A DNA stretch of 26,832 nucleotides from NS-11 sp036505795. Lineage in GTDB: Bacteria > Nitrospirota > Nitrospiria > Nitrospirales > NS-4. Under the pieces are notes generated by a model that saw only the letters and a list, made by a program, of their open reading frames with translations, was not told the origin of the DNA and made no database searches. Where the stretch lies: positions 1 to 26,832 of the forward strand of contig DASXSU010000030.1 of the NCBI GenBank assembly GCA_036505795.1, in the 5' to 3' direction. Within the stretch, counting starts at the first letter, position 1; each line of letters begins with the position of its first letter. The position numbers were made by a program, and so were the translations under genes. Positions 7,343 through 15,043 of this stretch are shown here, one piece after another.

Positions 7343-8077
7343 ATGTCATCAGAGCTAACAACCTCGCCGTTCTTTCTCGCTGCCATCATGTTGGGCACGC
7401 TCGGAGTGATCCTGATCCTTGCCGGGATTGTAGCTGTGATGCGGGCGAGACCGCTGCCATTTGCCATTTGGACGCTTGCCGGGCTGGTTTTGCTCTTGAT
7501 GGGGGCGCTCGCGGCTGCCATCGCCATCGGCACTCAGGGCTATCTGGCGCTGACACGCGAAGACCTTGCAGCGAGCCTTTTTGTGCAACCTGACGGCTCC
7601 CAGCGCTTCGCCGCGGTGGTCCGTTTCCCTGACGGGCGCCAGGCAAGGTACGAGCTCGCTGGAGATGAGATCTACGTCGACGCGCACATCCTCAAGTGGA
7701 AGCCGCTGGCGAACATACTGGGTCTGCACACCGCTTACGAACTCGATCGTGTAGGGGGGCGCTACCACGCCATTGAGGAGGAGCGCTCTGCTGTCCGGAC
7801 CGTCTATTCGCTCACGCATGACAAGCCTGTGGACCTGTTCGGCCTGCGCCGGCGATACGCATTCCTTAGTGTGCTGCTCGATGCGGAGTACGGCTCGGCC
7901 ACGTTCATCCCCGTGACCGGGTCCGCTGAATTCGAGTTGCGCGTCTCAACTACCGGTTTGCTCATTCGCGAAGCGATTCCACACCCCGGAGTAAACGTGT
8001 TGCCTGTAAAGAAGACCGGTTGGTACGAAACAGTCGTGGAAACCTATAATAGTTTCATGGCCCCCAGCCCTCCTTGA
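7343..8077 (+). CDS. membrane-anchored protein of unknown function
   Basis: A 244-residue protein with two N-terminal transmembrane helices (residues about 9-34, FFLAAIMLGTLGVILILAGI; and about 40-66, FAIWTLAGLVLLLMGALAAA) followed by a soluble domain of about 175 residues. The soluble part contains TREDLAASLFVQPDGSQRFA, then RFPDGRQARYELAGDEIYVD and ILKWKPLANILGLHTAYELD. It probably faces the periplasm or cytoplasm from the inner membrane; the topology is not fixed by the sequence. There is no clear Shine-Dalgarno at ATG 7343. Similar two-helix proteins are sometimes labelled as efflux-related, but nothing here supports a transport role. It is divergent from the J-domain gene and does not obviously belong to the hem operon downstream. 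Confidence 0.75.
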   Translation: MSSELTTSPFFLAAIMLGTLGVILILAGIVAVMRARPLPFAIWTLAGLVLLLMGALAAAIAIGTQGYLALTREDLAASLFVQPDGSQRFAAVVRFPDGRQARYELAGDEIYVDAHILKWKPLANILGLHTAYELDRVGGRYHAIEEERSAVRTVYSLTHDKPVDLFGLRRRYAFLSVLLDAEYGSATFIPVTGSAEFELRVSTTGLLIREAIPHPGVNVLPVKKTGWYETVVETYNSFMAPSPP

Positions 8078-8201
8078 CGCTCCGTCGTTATACAGCGCGA
8101 CCCAGAGCGCAGTGAAAATCTAACGTAGATCTTCCTTCCTCCACCTTGAATGCCTGGAATGTTCAGACCGACGCAAGGATCTGTGCTGTCAGGGGCCGCG
8201 A

Positions 8202-8232
8202 TTGACAGCTTAGTGTTTCACTGTGCAACAAT
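8202..8232 (+). promoter_or_regulatory. possible hem operon promoter
   Basis: A perfect TTGACA (8202-8207) is followed 19 bases later by AACAAT (8227-8232, 4 of 6 to TATAAT). It lies 66 bases before the hemE start in an otherwise featureless gap. The long spacer and weak -10 make this tentative. Confidence 0.3.
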
Positions 8233-8297
8233 ATCAAAGCCCCTAGAACGCTGATGTGGTTGGAAACAGAGCAGGGGATCATCGAGAACGACATTAC

Positions 8298-9323
8298 ATG
8301 AATGATCGATTTCTCAAAGCGTGCCGTCGGGAACCGACGGACTGTGTTCCGGTGTGGTTCATGCGCCAGGCCGGACGGTATATGCAGGAGTATCGCGAGA
8401 TCCGCACGCGACACTCTATTCTGGAGGTATGTAAGACTCCCGAGCTCGCCGCGCAGGTGACCCTCCAGCCAATCGATCGTTTTCCCCTCGATGCCGCGAT
8501 TATCTTTGCCGACATTCTCCTGCCGCTCGAGCCGATGGGCGCCCAGTTGGCTTTTCTCGCGGACGAAGGTCCTGTTATCTCTAATCCTGTCCGGGACCGA
8601 GCCGCGGTGGACGCCTTGAAGTCTATCGACCCAGGAGCCCTGGGATTTGTGTACGAGGCGATCCGGTTAGCGCGGAAGGCCCTGGAGGGACGAGTGCCAC
8701 TGATCGGTTTTGCCGGCGCTCCCTTTACGCTGGCCAGCTATTTGATCGAAGGCGGCTCGTCACGGAACTTTATCGAGACCAAACGCTTCATGTACCACGC
8801 GCCGGAGGCCTGGCATCGTCTTCTGGACAAGCTCGCGCGTGTGATTGTCGGCTATCTAAAAGCCCAGATTGAAGCGGGCGCGCAGGCGGTCCAGCTTTTT
8901 GATTCCTGGGTGGGGGCCTTGAGTCCTGATGACTATCGAGAATACGTCCAGCCCCACGTACGGCTGATATTTGAGGGGTTGAGCGGTAGTAAGGTTCCCT
9001 GTATTCACTTTGGGACCGGCACGGCGACATTGCTCGAGCTCATGAAGCAGGCCGGAGGGACCGTGATCGGGATGGATTGGCGCATCCGGTTGGATGAGGC
9101 CAGACTCCGGCTTGGCGACGATGTGGCTGTTCAAGGCAATCTGGATCCTGTTGCTCTCTTCGCCCCTCTTCACGAAATCGAGCGCCGTGTGAATGCAATA
9201 CTGGAGCAGGCTGGTGCAGGACCAGGATTCATTTTTAATTTGGGTCACGGCATTTTGCCGGGGACGCCCATCGAAAACGTTCAGGCAACCATCGATATGG
9301 TTCATAAGTTGAGTGCGCGATGA
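8298..9323 (+). CDS. hemE: uroporphyrinogen decarboxylase
   Basis: A 341-residue protein with the UroD signature RREPTDCVPVWFMRQAGRYM near the N-terminus; the Arg residues of RQAGRYM bind substrate carboxylates. Also seen are IIFADILLPLEPMG (containing the catalytic Asp), GFAGAPFTLASYLIEGG and a C-terminal NLGHGILPGTP. It removes four carboxyl groups from uroporphyrinogen III to give coproporphyrinogen III. I choose ATG 8298-8300 because homologues begin MNDRFL; an in-frame GTG at 8256 would add 14 unrelated residues. The gene ends with an ATGA overlap with hemH, so hemE, hemH and hemG form one translationally coupled operon, in the same order as hemE-hemH-hemY of Bacillus. Confidence 0.97.
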   Translation: MNDRFLKACRREPTDCVPVWFMRQAGRYMQEYREIRTRHSILEVCKTPELAAQVTLQPIDRFPLDAAIIFADILLPLEPMGAQLAFLADEGPVISNPVRDRAAVDALKSIDPGALGFVYEAIRLARKALEGRVPLIGFAGAPFTLASYLIEGGSSRNFIETKRFMYHAPEAWHRLLDKLARVIVGYLKAQIEAGAQAVQLFDSWVGALSPDDYREYVQPHVRLIFEGLSGSKVPCIHFGTGTATLLELMKQAGGTVIGMDWRIRLDEARLRLGDDVAVQGNLDPVALFAPLHEIERRVNAILEQAGAGPGFIFNLGHGILPGTPIENVQATIDMVHKLSAR

Positions 9324-10306
9324 GTGGCGCAGGCGCATTGCTTCATTCATCCAAAAGCCCTACCGTCGCGGCACAGCGGGTAGGGGTGCTTCTGATGGCG
9401 TTGGGCGGTCCGGACTCCTTGGACGCAGTCGGACCCTATCTCAAGGAACTTCGAGGCGGGCGCCAGACTCCTGTTGAACTGATTGACGAGATCAAGGAGC
9501 GATACCGCGTCACCGGCGGGAAATCTCCTGTCCTGGCCATCACCAGTGAACTTGCCGGCAAGCTTGAGAGCCGGTTGCTGGCAGACGGGCTGTCGGCGAA
9601 GGTCTATGTTGGGTTCCGCCACTGGCATCCCTTCATGGGCGATGTGTATCGCCAAATGGAAAAGGACGGCGTCCGACGTATCGTAGGGGTGTGCATGGCG
9701 CCGCAGAATTCCCAGATGACCGTAGGCGCGTATATCAACAAGGTGGAAGAAGCGCGCCGGCAGTCCTCGATGGCGAGCGTGTTCACTTGTGTTCGAAGCT
9801 GGAACACCCATCCTTTGTTTATTGAGGCCATCGCGGACAACATCGAAGCCACCCGGCGACGGTTTTCCTACGATGGCAGCGTTCCGATTCTCTTTACGGC
9901 TCACAGCCTTCCCTCACGGATCGTGAAGAACCAGGATTCCTACCCTCAAGAGGTACAGGCAACGGTCGATGCTGTGGTCGCGCGGGTACGGCCTGAGATC
10001 TGGAGATTTGCCTATCAAAGCCAGGGACGTTCCGAAGAACCTTGGCTGGGGCCGACGGTGGAGGCGGTGTTGGAGGAGTTAGAGAAAAGCGGCCATCGGC
10101 AGGTTCTCTTCGCACCGATTGGGTTCGTGTCGGATCATGTCGAGATACTGTATGACATCGATGTCGAGTTCCAAAAGCTGGCCACACAGAAGGCAATGCG
10201 GCTCGAGCGGATTCCCATGCTAAACGCGACCCCGCCGCTGGTCGAGACGCTCGCCAACGTCGTCCAATCACATCTTCAGGAGACCGGCCCCTTCCCTCCG
10301 GCTTGA
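9320..10306 (+). CDS. hemH: ferrochelatase
   Basis: A 328-residue protein with ferrochelatase hallmarks: VGVLLMALGGPDSLDAVGPY at the N-terminus, FTAHSLPSRIV with the metal-binding His195, YQSQGR and FAPIGFVSDHVEILYDID with Glu275. It inserts Fe2+ into a porphyrin to make heme (or coproheme, if the pathway runs through coproporphyrin). The ATG overlaps the hemE stop by one ATGA. There is no C-terminal membrane extension and no [2Fe-2S] cysteine cluster, so it is the soluble or peripheral bacterial type. The next gene starts three bases after its stop. Confidence 0.95.
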   Translation: MSGAGALLHSSKSPTVAAQRVGVLLMALGGPDSLDAVGPYLKELRGGRQTPVELIDEIKERYRVTGGKSPVLAITSELAGKLESRLLADGLSAKVYVGFRHWHPFMGDVYRQMEKDGVRRIVGVCMAPQNSQMTVGAYINKVEEARRQSSMASVFTCVRSWNTHPLFIEAIADNIEATRRRFSYDGSVPILFTAHSLPSRIVKNQDSYPQEVQATVDAVVARVRPEIWRFAYQSQGRSEEPWLGPTVEAVLEELEKSGHRQVLFAPIGFVSDHVEILYDIDVEFQKLATQKAMRLERIPMLNATPPLVETLANVVQSHLQETGPFPPA

Positions 10307-10309
10307 GGC

Positions 10310-11758
10310 ATGCCGGCAGTCGCTCGTCACGTTGTCATCATCGGCGGCGGCATCACCGGGCTGGCGGCAGCACACGCGCTGACTGAAAGCGCCCGGAGAA
10401 ATTCTTCGGGCGGCGCGGGGATCAGTTGCACGCTCATTGAGGCTTCCCCAAGGCTTGGCGGTAAAATCCTCACCGATCGCGCTGACGGTTTCGTCATAGA
10501 AGGAGGGGCGGATTCTTTTCTGGCCCAGAAACCGTGGGGGATCGACCTGTGCCGCAGACTCGGACTGACAGACAACCTCATGACCACGAACCCCGAGCAT
10601 CGCAAGACCTTTGTACTCCTTCAGGGCCGGCTCCAGGAACTGCCGGAGGGAGTTGTGATGGGGGTACCGGGCAAGCTCGGGCCTTTTTTGCGAACCCAGC
10701 TACTGTCCTGGCCGGCAAAGTTTCGCATCGCGGCCGAGTTCTTTATCCCCCCAAGCTGTCATGCCGAGGATGAATCGCTAGCCACATTCTTTCGCCGCCG
10801 ACTGGGGCAGGAGGCGCTGGACCGCATGATCGAGCCTCTGTTGAGCGGTATCTATACGGCAGACGCCGATCAACTCAGTCTCCTTGCGACTTTTCCCCGT
10901 TTCCGGGACATGGAGCTCAGGCACGGGGGCCTCCTGCGAGCGATGTTGGTTGCAAAGTGGCGAGAGTGGAGGGCGGGAGAAACCAGCGCTGCGGCGACGC
11001 CGTTCGTCACGTTGCGCGACGGACTTTGTCATCTGGTTCAGACGCTCGCCAAAAGGCTGGAGCGGACAACCGTGCTTTTGAACTCGCCGGTATTGGAACT
11101 GCGCCCGCAGGACGGGAATGGTTATGAGCTCATAATGTGTGATCGTTCGTTATCCGCCGACGCCGTGATCCTGGCGACACCGGCTTATGGTGCGGCCGGA
11201 CTGCTTGCTCCGGTGGATCGAGTCTTGTCGGAGGATCTCGCGGGTATTCCTTACGCGGGCAGCGTGACGGTCTCCCTCGGTTTTCGGAAACATGACCTTG
11301 GTCATAAGCTGGACGGATACGGATTTGTAGTACCTCGCGTCGAAAATCGTCTTGCAATGGCCTCGACCTGGACCTCATCCAAGTGGGACCATCGAGCACC
11401 CGATGATGCGGTTCTGATACGATGCTACCTCGGCGGAGAGGGGCGGGAGGCCGTTCTCAAGCGAACCGACGCAGAGATCATCGAACTGGCGCAAATGGAG
11501 CTACGCTTAATACTTGGGATCCAACAGTCTCCCGTGCTGGCTCGAGTGTATCGTTGGCCTCGGGCCATGCCGCAGTACCGGGTCGGGCATCTTCAACGTC
11601 TGGAAGCGATCGGCGGCCGGCTTGAACATCTGCCCGGTGTTTTTTTGGCGGGGGCAGGATACCGCGGCGTAGGGATTCCAGACTGTATTCGAGATGGCAT
11701 GGCGGCGGCAGAGAATGTCGGTCGCTATTTTGACAAGGTCATGCCGACGTTCGTATAG
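10310..11758 (+). CDS. hemG: HemY-type protoporphyrinogen/coproporphyrinogen oxidase
   Basis: A 482-residue FAD enzyme. The dinucleotide-binding motif HVVIIGGGITGLAAAHALTE (residues 7-26) is followed by LIEASPRLGGKILT, then the substrate-side GGADSFLAQKPWGIDLCRRL, the LLSGIYTADADQLSLLATFP stretch and a C-terminal FAD loop LAGAGYRGVGIPDCIRDGM. It oxidises protoporphyrinogen IX to protoporphyrin IX by an oxygen-linked or alternative acceptor route. Family members in Gram-positive bacteria act on coproporphyrinogen III (CgoX); the sequence alone does not settle which substrate is used here. The position directly after hemE-hemH supports either. The symbol hemG follows common annotation; hemY is the homologous Bacillus name. 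Unlike E. coli HemG, this is not a flavodoxin-type enzyme. Confidence 0.92.
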   Translation: MPAVARHVVIIGGGITGLAAAHALTESARRNSSGGAGISCTLIEASPRLGGKILTDRADGFVIEGGADSFLAQKPWGIDLCRRLGLTDNLMTTNPEHRKTFVLLQGRLQELPEGVVMGVPGKLGPFLRTQLLSWPAKFRIAAEFFIPPSCHAEDESLATFFRRRLGQEALDRMIEPLLSGIYTADADQLSLLATFPRFRDMELRHGGLLRAMLVAKWREWRAGETSAAATPFVTLRDGLCHLVQTLAKRLERTTVLLNSPVLELRPQDGNGYELIMCDRSLSADAVILATPAYGAAGLLAPVDRVLSEDLAGIPYAGSVTVSLGFRKHDLGHKLDGYGFVVPRVENRLAMASTWTSSKWDHRAPDDAVLIRCYLGGEGREAVLKRTDAEIIELAQMELRLILGIQQSPVLARVYRWPRAMPQYRVGHLQRLEAIGGRLEHLPGVFLAGAGYRGVGIPDCIRDGMAAAENVGRYFDKVMPTFV

Positions 11759-11798
11759 TGATCGGCGATAGTGAGCGGTCTCACACGGGTCAATTACA

Positions 11799-12224
11799 AT
11801 GGCCGAGGTTCAGCCGACCACAGCGAAATACGAGGTCACCTTATCTGCCGGGCCTTTTCGCGAGCCCGAAAAGGATGTCCTCTCCTACGATTTTTTTGTC
11901 AACAGGAAAGGATGGATGATTCCGAGGGTCATGCGGGTGTTCGTCGATATTAAAGCGGAACTGGAGTCTTTCCAGAAAGGCATACTTGGAGTCACAGGCG
12001 GGTCACCCGGCCAACAATTAAAGCTCACGCAAATGCTGACGCGGTTGATTGCCGATCAGAAAATCGCGATCGTTCTGGAAGAAGGCCGGATCGAAAAAGC
12101 TTCGGAGGTGCTGGTCCCGGCCTTTACCGGCAACGACGCGTATCTGTTTCCGAAACTTGAGGCATGGATGATTGAGGCAAAAGAGAAGGTCCGCGCAGAA
12201 ATTCGAACTACAGTCGGTCTCTAA
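11799..12224 (+). CDS. hypothetical protein downstream of hemG
   Basis: A 141-residue soluble protein, with no signal peptide. It includes KYEVTLSAGPFREPEKDVLS, a conserved-looking DFFVNRKGWMIPRVMRVFVD segment and a helical C-terminus (LKLTQMLTRLIADQKIAIVL, then PKLEAWMIEAKEKVRAEIRT). It starts 40 bases after hemG on the same strand and may be cotranscribed with the hem genes, though no ribosome site stands out before ATG 11799. I do not recognise the family. A link to heme metabolism is suggested only by position. Confidence 0.65.
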   Translation: MAEVQPTTAKYEVTLSAGPFREPEKDVLSYDFFVNRKGWMIPRVMRVFVDIKAELESFQKGILGVTGGSPGQQLKLTQMLTRLIADQKIAIVLEEGRIEKASEVLVPAFTGNDAYLFPKLEAWMIEAKEKVRAEIRTTVGL

Positions 12225-12265
12225 GCCATTGAGCCCTTCACGCCGTTCTGACCGCCTGTCATCTC

Positions 12266-12727
12266 TCAATAGCCGCCCATGCGACCCCGATTGCCGAATG
12301 CCCCTGGCGCTTGTTCCGTCGCCGCTTTGGTCGCTTTCTTTTCTTTCTGGGGTTCGCCGTATCGATGAAGGGCTGGGGAGTCCCAGATCACCTGGTTCCC
12401 TGGAGCAAGGTTCGCGGCTTCCAGAAACTGCTGATGAGCCTCCTCTTTCTCGCCGAGTTGCGACAAGGTAAGACCTAAATTGTAGTGTGCCTCAGCGCAG
12501 GTCGGCCCGTTACTGGCCGCCTCGATGAATTTTGCCTTCGCGGCCTCGAATTTCTTCTCGTTATACAGGGCCATGCCGGCCTGATTGTCCGTCACCACGA
12601 CCAGGGGTTTGCAGCCGACCGCCGAAATCGGCGGACGGACCGTGGGAGCGGATGTGAACATCGAGCATGCGGACAAGAGAAGGAGAACTCCGAAAGAAAT
12701 AAAAGCTGAATAACGGTGTGGGCTCAT
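12266..12727 (-). CDS. TPR-repeat lipoprotein
   Basis: A 153-residue protein with a lipoprotein signal peptide: hydrophobic core FISFGVLLLLSAC with the acylated Cys at residue 21 (lipobox LSAC). After a linker, two tetratricopeptide repeats are visible: AGMALYNEKKFEAAKAKFIE and AEAHYNLGLTLSQLGEKEEA, the latter continuing HQQFLEAANLAPGN. The C-terminus is Lys/Ala/Gly-rich and ends GRMGGY. The ATG at 12725-12727 gives the shortest conventional signal peptide; the longer in-frame form adds 13 residues. It is probably anchored in the outer or inner membrane facing the periplasm as a protein-interaction scaffold. No operon partner is evident. Confidence 0.8.
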   Translation of the reverse strand: MSPHRYSAFISFGVLLLLSACSMFTSAPTVRPPISAVGCKPLVVVTDNQAGMALYNEKKFEAAKAKFIEAASNGPTCAEAHYNLGLTLSQLGEKEEAHQQFLEAANLAPGNQVIWDSPALHRYGEPQKEKKATKAATEQAPGAFGNRGRMGGY

Positions 12728-12825
12728 CAAGGCTTTAAAAATAGCATAGAGATGAGAGTTGAGCAACCCGGAGGCAAGTCTTCAGTATTTGTGGACCACC
12801 GGCTGAGCCAACACTGCTTTGGTCC

Positions 12826-12864
12826 TTGCCCCCGCCGTTCGCGATTGGCTATGATTTACCCATG
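12826..12864 (+). promoter_or_regulatory. putative promoter giving a leaderless XRE mRNA
   Basis: TTGCCC (12826-12831) and TATGAT (12850-12855) are 18 bases apart. Only six bases separate the -10 box from the ATG at 12862-12864, so transcription would start at or next to the start codon. No Shine-Dalgarno precedes this ATG, which agrees with leaderless translation. Confidence 0.45.
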
Positions 12865-13326
12865 TCGATCGGACCGAACATTCAGGCCTGGCGCCTCTCT
12901 CAACGTCATTCCGTCACGGCACTGGCGCACAAGGCGGGCCTCTCTGAGAACACCCTCGAATCCATCGAGTCTGGGGAGTTGGATCTCACTGTGTCAGTCA
13001 TGCAGGTGCTAGCCGCGGCCCTCGGAATTCCCGTCTCGTGGCTCTCTGTGGACCCCCGGCACGTGCAGCTTTTAACCGATCCCGACCAAGATGGACTGGA
13101 TGCCGGCCGGGCGAATTCTGCCGACCCCGTCATCGAGTGCGTTCTGCGCGCAGCCCACGCGGATCTGGAGATGTATGCACTGCTGACGGCGATTCTTCAA
13201 AGCGGCGAGCCGAAACTGATGCGTGCCGCAGAGGCTAGCCTGCGAAGCCTCGCGAAACAGGCAAAGCAACCGACGGTCCCATGGCAATCCAGACCCTCCG
13301 GACATTTTGAGCCGCCCAGCGATTAA
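12862..13326 (+). CDS. XRE-family transcriptional regulator
   Basis: A 154-residue protein with an N-terminal helix-turn-helix of the Cro/C1 (XRE) type at about residues 3-62: IGPNIQAWRLSQRHSVTALA, then HKAGLSENTLESIESGELDL and MQVLAAALGIPVSWLS. The motif pattern (QxxxALAxxAGLSxxTLxxIExG) matches DNA-contacting helices of the family. The remainder (about 63-154) is helical in part, with ADPVIECVLRAAHADLEMYA, and has no recognised ligand domain. The start at ATG 12862 removes an unsupported upstream extension. It stands alone between the TPR lipoprotein gene and the PilZ gene; targets are unknown. Confidence 0.8.
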   Translation: MSIGPNIQAWRLSQRHSVTALAHKAGLSENTLESIESGELDLTVSVMQVLAAALGIPVSWLSVDPRHVQLLTDPDQDGLDAGRANSADPVIECVLRAAHADLEMYALLTAILQSGEPKLMRAAEASLRSLAKQAKQPTVPWQSRPSGHFEPPSD

Positions 13327-13360
13327 TTCGTGAATCGATAGAGAGGAACCAGAGACGCGC

Positions 13361-13879
13361 CTAAAGATTGAAGTACATTTTCCGCAATTCACCCGGCCCC
13401 GTGACAATCAATGTTTCAATATAGCCTCGAAGCCGTTCTTCTTCACCGGCATCGATGTTCACAAACTCAAGTCCCAGTCGTTTTCCGAGAGCCGCTTTCA
13501 CAACTGCCGAATCGATGTCGATTGGGATAGTGATACCGGGAGGCTTTAAAATGAGTGACACGACCGTCCCATGTTGCATACGGGTGGATGTCTCAATTGA
13601 GCAACCGCGAATAGAAAGCGCCGTGACAATTCCCTCCCCGCTGACTTGTTCCCCTTTAAAAAATATCGGAAAGTTAGCGCCCAGCCGTTGATATTCCCGC
13701 TTGTCATCCTGAAGGTCCGAGGCCCCTTTCCCCCAGGCCATAACCCAAAAGCGGTGAGCGCAAATTTGGCACCGGTAAGGCACCATATGCATTTCCATGA
13801 GGAAGCGGTCGATCGCGCCACTCGGTCGTGATTGCCGTACGTAATCCATGGCGCACCGCTTGCAGGTCATGGTCTCCAC
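13361..13879 (-). CDS. zinc-ribbon PilZ-domain protein
   Basis: A 172-residue protein with two parts. Residues 1-50 carry CKRC (6-9) and CQIC (37-40), a probable four-cysteine zinc ribbon. Residues about 58-165 form a PilZ domain: DKREYQRLGANFPIFFKG provides the RxxxR c-di-GMP motif (Arg61, Arg65), and ALSIRGCSIE occupies the (D/N)xSxxG position, but with Ala87 instead of Asp/Asn. LGLEFVNIDAGEEERLRGYI is the usual C-terminal end of the domain. It may sense cyclic di-GMP, with affinity changed by the Ala substitution. I choose GTG 13877-13879 because GGAG lies eight bases before it; an ATG three codons later is the alternative. It converges on the XRE gene. Confidence 0.8.
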   Translation of the reverse strand: METMTCKRCAMDYVRQSRPSGAIDRFLMEMHMVPYRCQICAHRFWVMAWGKGASDLQDDKREYQRLGANFPIFFKGEQVSGEGIVTALSIRGCSIETSTRMQHGTVVSLILKPPGITIPIDIDSAVVKAALGKRLGLEFVNIDAGEEERLRGYIETLIVTGPGELRKMYFNL

Positions 13880-14111
13880 AGTAGCTTCTCCATATTAGGT
13901 AGAGCTGTGTAAAGCAATCCTCGTGCCAGGGCAGACTTGCCGTAGGTCCTACCCTGTATGTTGAAGAGTGCTCAGGTTTTTTGCCTCATCGGCCGAGAGC
14001 AGTCCACGCGAGCGCGCCACACTGCCTGGATAAGGCGTTCCTCAATTTTGGGGAGTCGACCACCGACTCGAGGATAACCGATGGGGGTTTCAATGAAGAA
14101 GCAGAGAACAG

Positions 14112-14495
14112 TTAGGGCTTCGGGACTTCCGGCTCCCAGAGGTCTGTCTGCAGGTGATTGTCGGGAGAGGGGATCACTTCGATCTCTTCTACCGTCATGT
14201 GATACACGCTGTCTATTTTATTGCTTTCGCGCTTATTGGGTTGACGCAGACGCTTTCGGGACGCCGAGACCGTCGATCGCTTCCTTGCGACTGTTGCTCG
14301 TTTAGTTCGGCGTTTTGGAGTAAGCTTACGAGACTTGACTCTTGACCTTGGTGAAGATCTGGAAGCCGATGTGCTGGATCGCTTAGAAGCGGGCTTAGAT
14401 CTCTTCCGCGATTTCTGCCGCGCGGATTTCGGCGGCTGAGCGCGCGCTTTAGTTTTTGTTTTCTTCGAGGTCTTCCGCTTCGGACGCGACGGCAT
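14112..14495 (-). CDS. histone H1-like basic protein with acidic tail
   Basis: A 127-residue protein. The first 90 residues or so are almost entirely Lys, Arg, Ser, Thr, Pro and Ala (for example SRPKRKTSKKTKTKARAQPP), with no hydrophobic core, like eukaryotic H1 tails and bacterial HctB/AlgP-type proteins. The last 35 residues change abruptly to an acidic, mixed composition (SVYHMTVEEIEVIPSPDNHL). GAGG lies six bases before the ATG. Binding and compaction of DNA or RNA by the basic part is a reasonable inference from composition only. Because low-complexity basic sequence can arise by chance in GC-rich DNA, the good ribosome site and the conserved-looking acidic end are the main support. Confidence 0.65.
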   Translation of the reverse strand: MPSRPKRKTSKKTKTKARAQPPKSARQKSRKRSKPASKRSSTSASRSSPRSRVKSRKLTPKRRTKRATVARKRSTVSASRKRLRQPNKRESNKIDSVYHMTVEEIEVIPSPDNHLQTDLWEPEVPKP

Positions 14496-14560
14496 AGCAC
14501 CTCATTATTCCTGCTGAGTAGGCATTGTCAAGAGGGAAGCCTAGGAGTAATTAAAGAAAG

Positions 14561-14914
14561 ATGCCATCTAAAATCCCAGCCGTCACGCATAGCCAAACCG
14601 TCATCATTCATCCAAGCGGAGCAAGACGCAAAGTTCTCTTGTTGCTGCCGGCTATTTTCCTGTTTTGTTGCACGTCGAACCAGCCATTACCACCCAGTCA
14701 TCATGATGTCGTCGTCGAAGGATGGGTGGGCAAATCTAAAAAACAGTTGATCGCATCAATGGGGCCGCCTACCCGGGAAACGACGCTGTCTTCCGGTGAA
14801 AGTACTCTGATATGGGAACGAAAGGACGGATGTTACATCACGTTCAACACCGACAAGGCCGGAATAGTGGAATCCGGCCATGACCGCTGCACAAAACCTC
14901 CGGTAACTCGCTGA
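14561..14914 (+). CDS. small putative lipoprotein, BamE/SmpA-like
   Basis: A 117-residue protein with a long N-region (ARRK), a hydrophobic stretch VLLLLPAIFLFCC and cysteines at 36 and 37; the lipobox LFC is non-ideal. The mature part includes VVVEGWVGKSKKQLIASMGP followed by PTRET and STLIWERKDGCYITF. The pattern of a GKSKxxLIxxMGxPT helix followed by beta strands resembles the small BamE/SmpA/OmlA fold, but similarity is only by eye. The start ATG 14561 has a weak AAAGAAAG upstream. It precedes the proteasome operon by about 130 bases and is unlikely to belong to it because a hairpin lies between. Confidence 0.65.
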   Translation: MPSKIPAVTHSQTVIIHPSGARRKVLLLLPAIFLFCCTSNQPLPPSHHDVVVEGWVGKSKKQLIASMGPPTRETTLSSGESTLIWERKDGCYITFNTDKAGIVESGHDRCTKPPVTR

Positions 14915-14929
14915 GGCCATATACAGGTA

Positions 14930-14946
14930 AGGGAATTTTCTTCCCT
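14930..14946 (+). terminator. weak hairpin between lipoprotein gene and arc
   Basis: AGGGAA (14930-14935) pairs with TTCCCT (14941-14946) across a TTTTC loop, 15 bases after the lipoprotein stop. There is no T-run, so termination is only suggested. Confidence 0.3.
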
Positions 14947-15043
14947 CATCCGCAATGACGATTTTCCCTATGTCCGTTCTTGCATACGACAGACTCACCC
15001 CGTGTGTTAAGATGTCTGACGACAAAGTAGCCGGAGGTAACGC

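Noticed and set aside
14081..14305. 74-codon plus-strand frame starting MGVSMKKQ
   Set aside because: It overlaps the basic histone-like gene antisense and has neither ribosome site nor recognisable composition.
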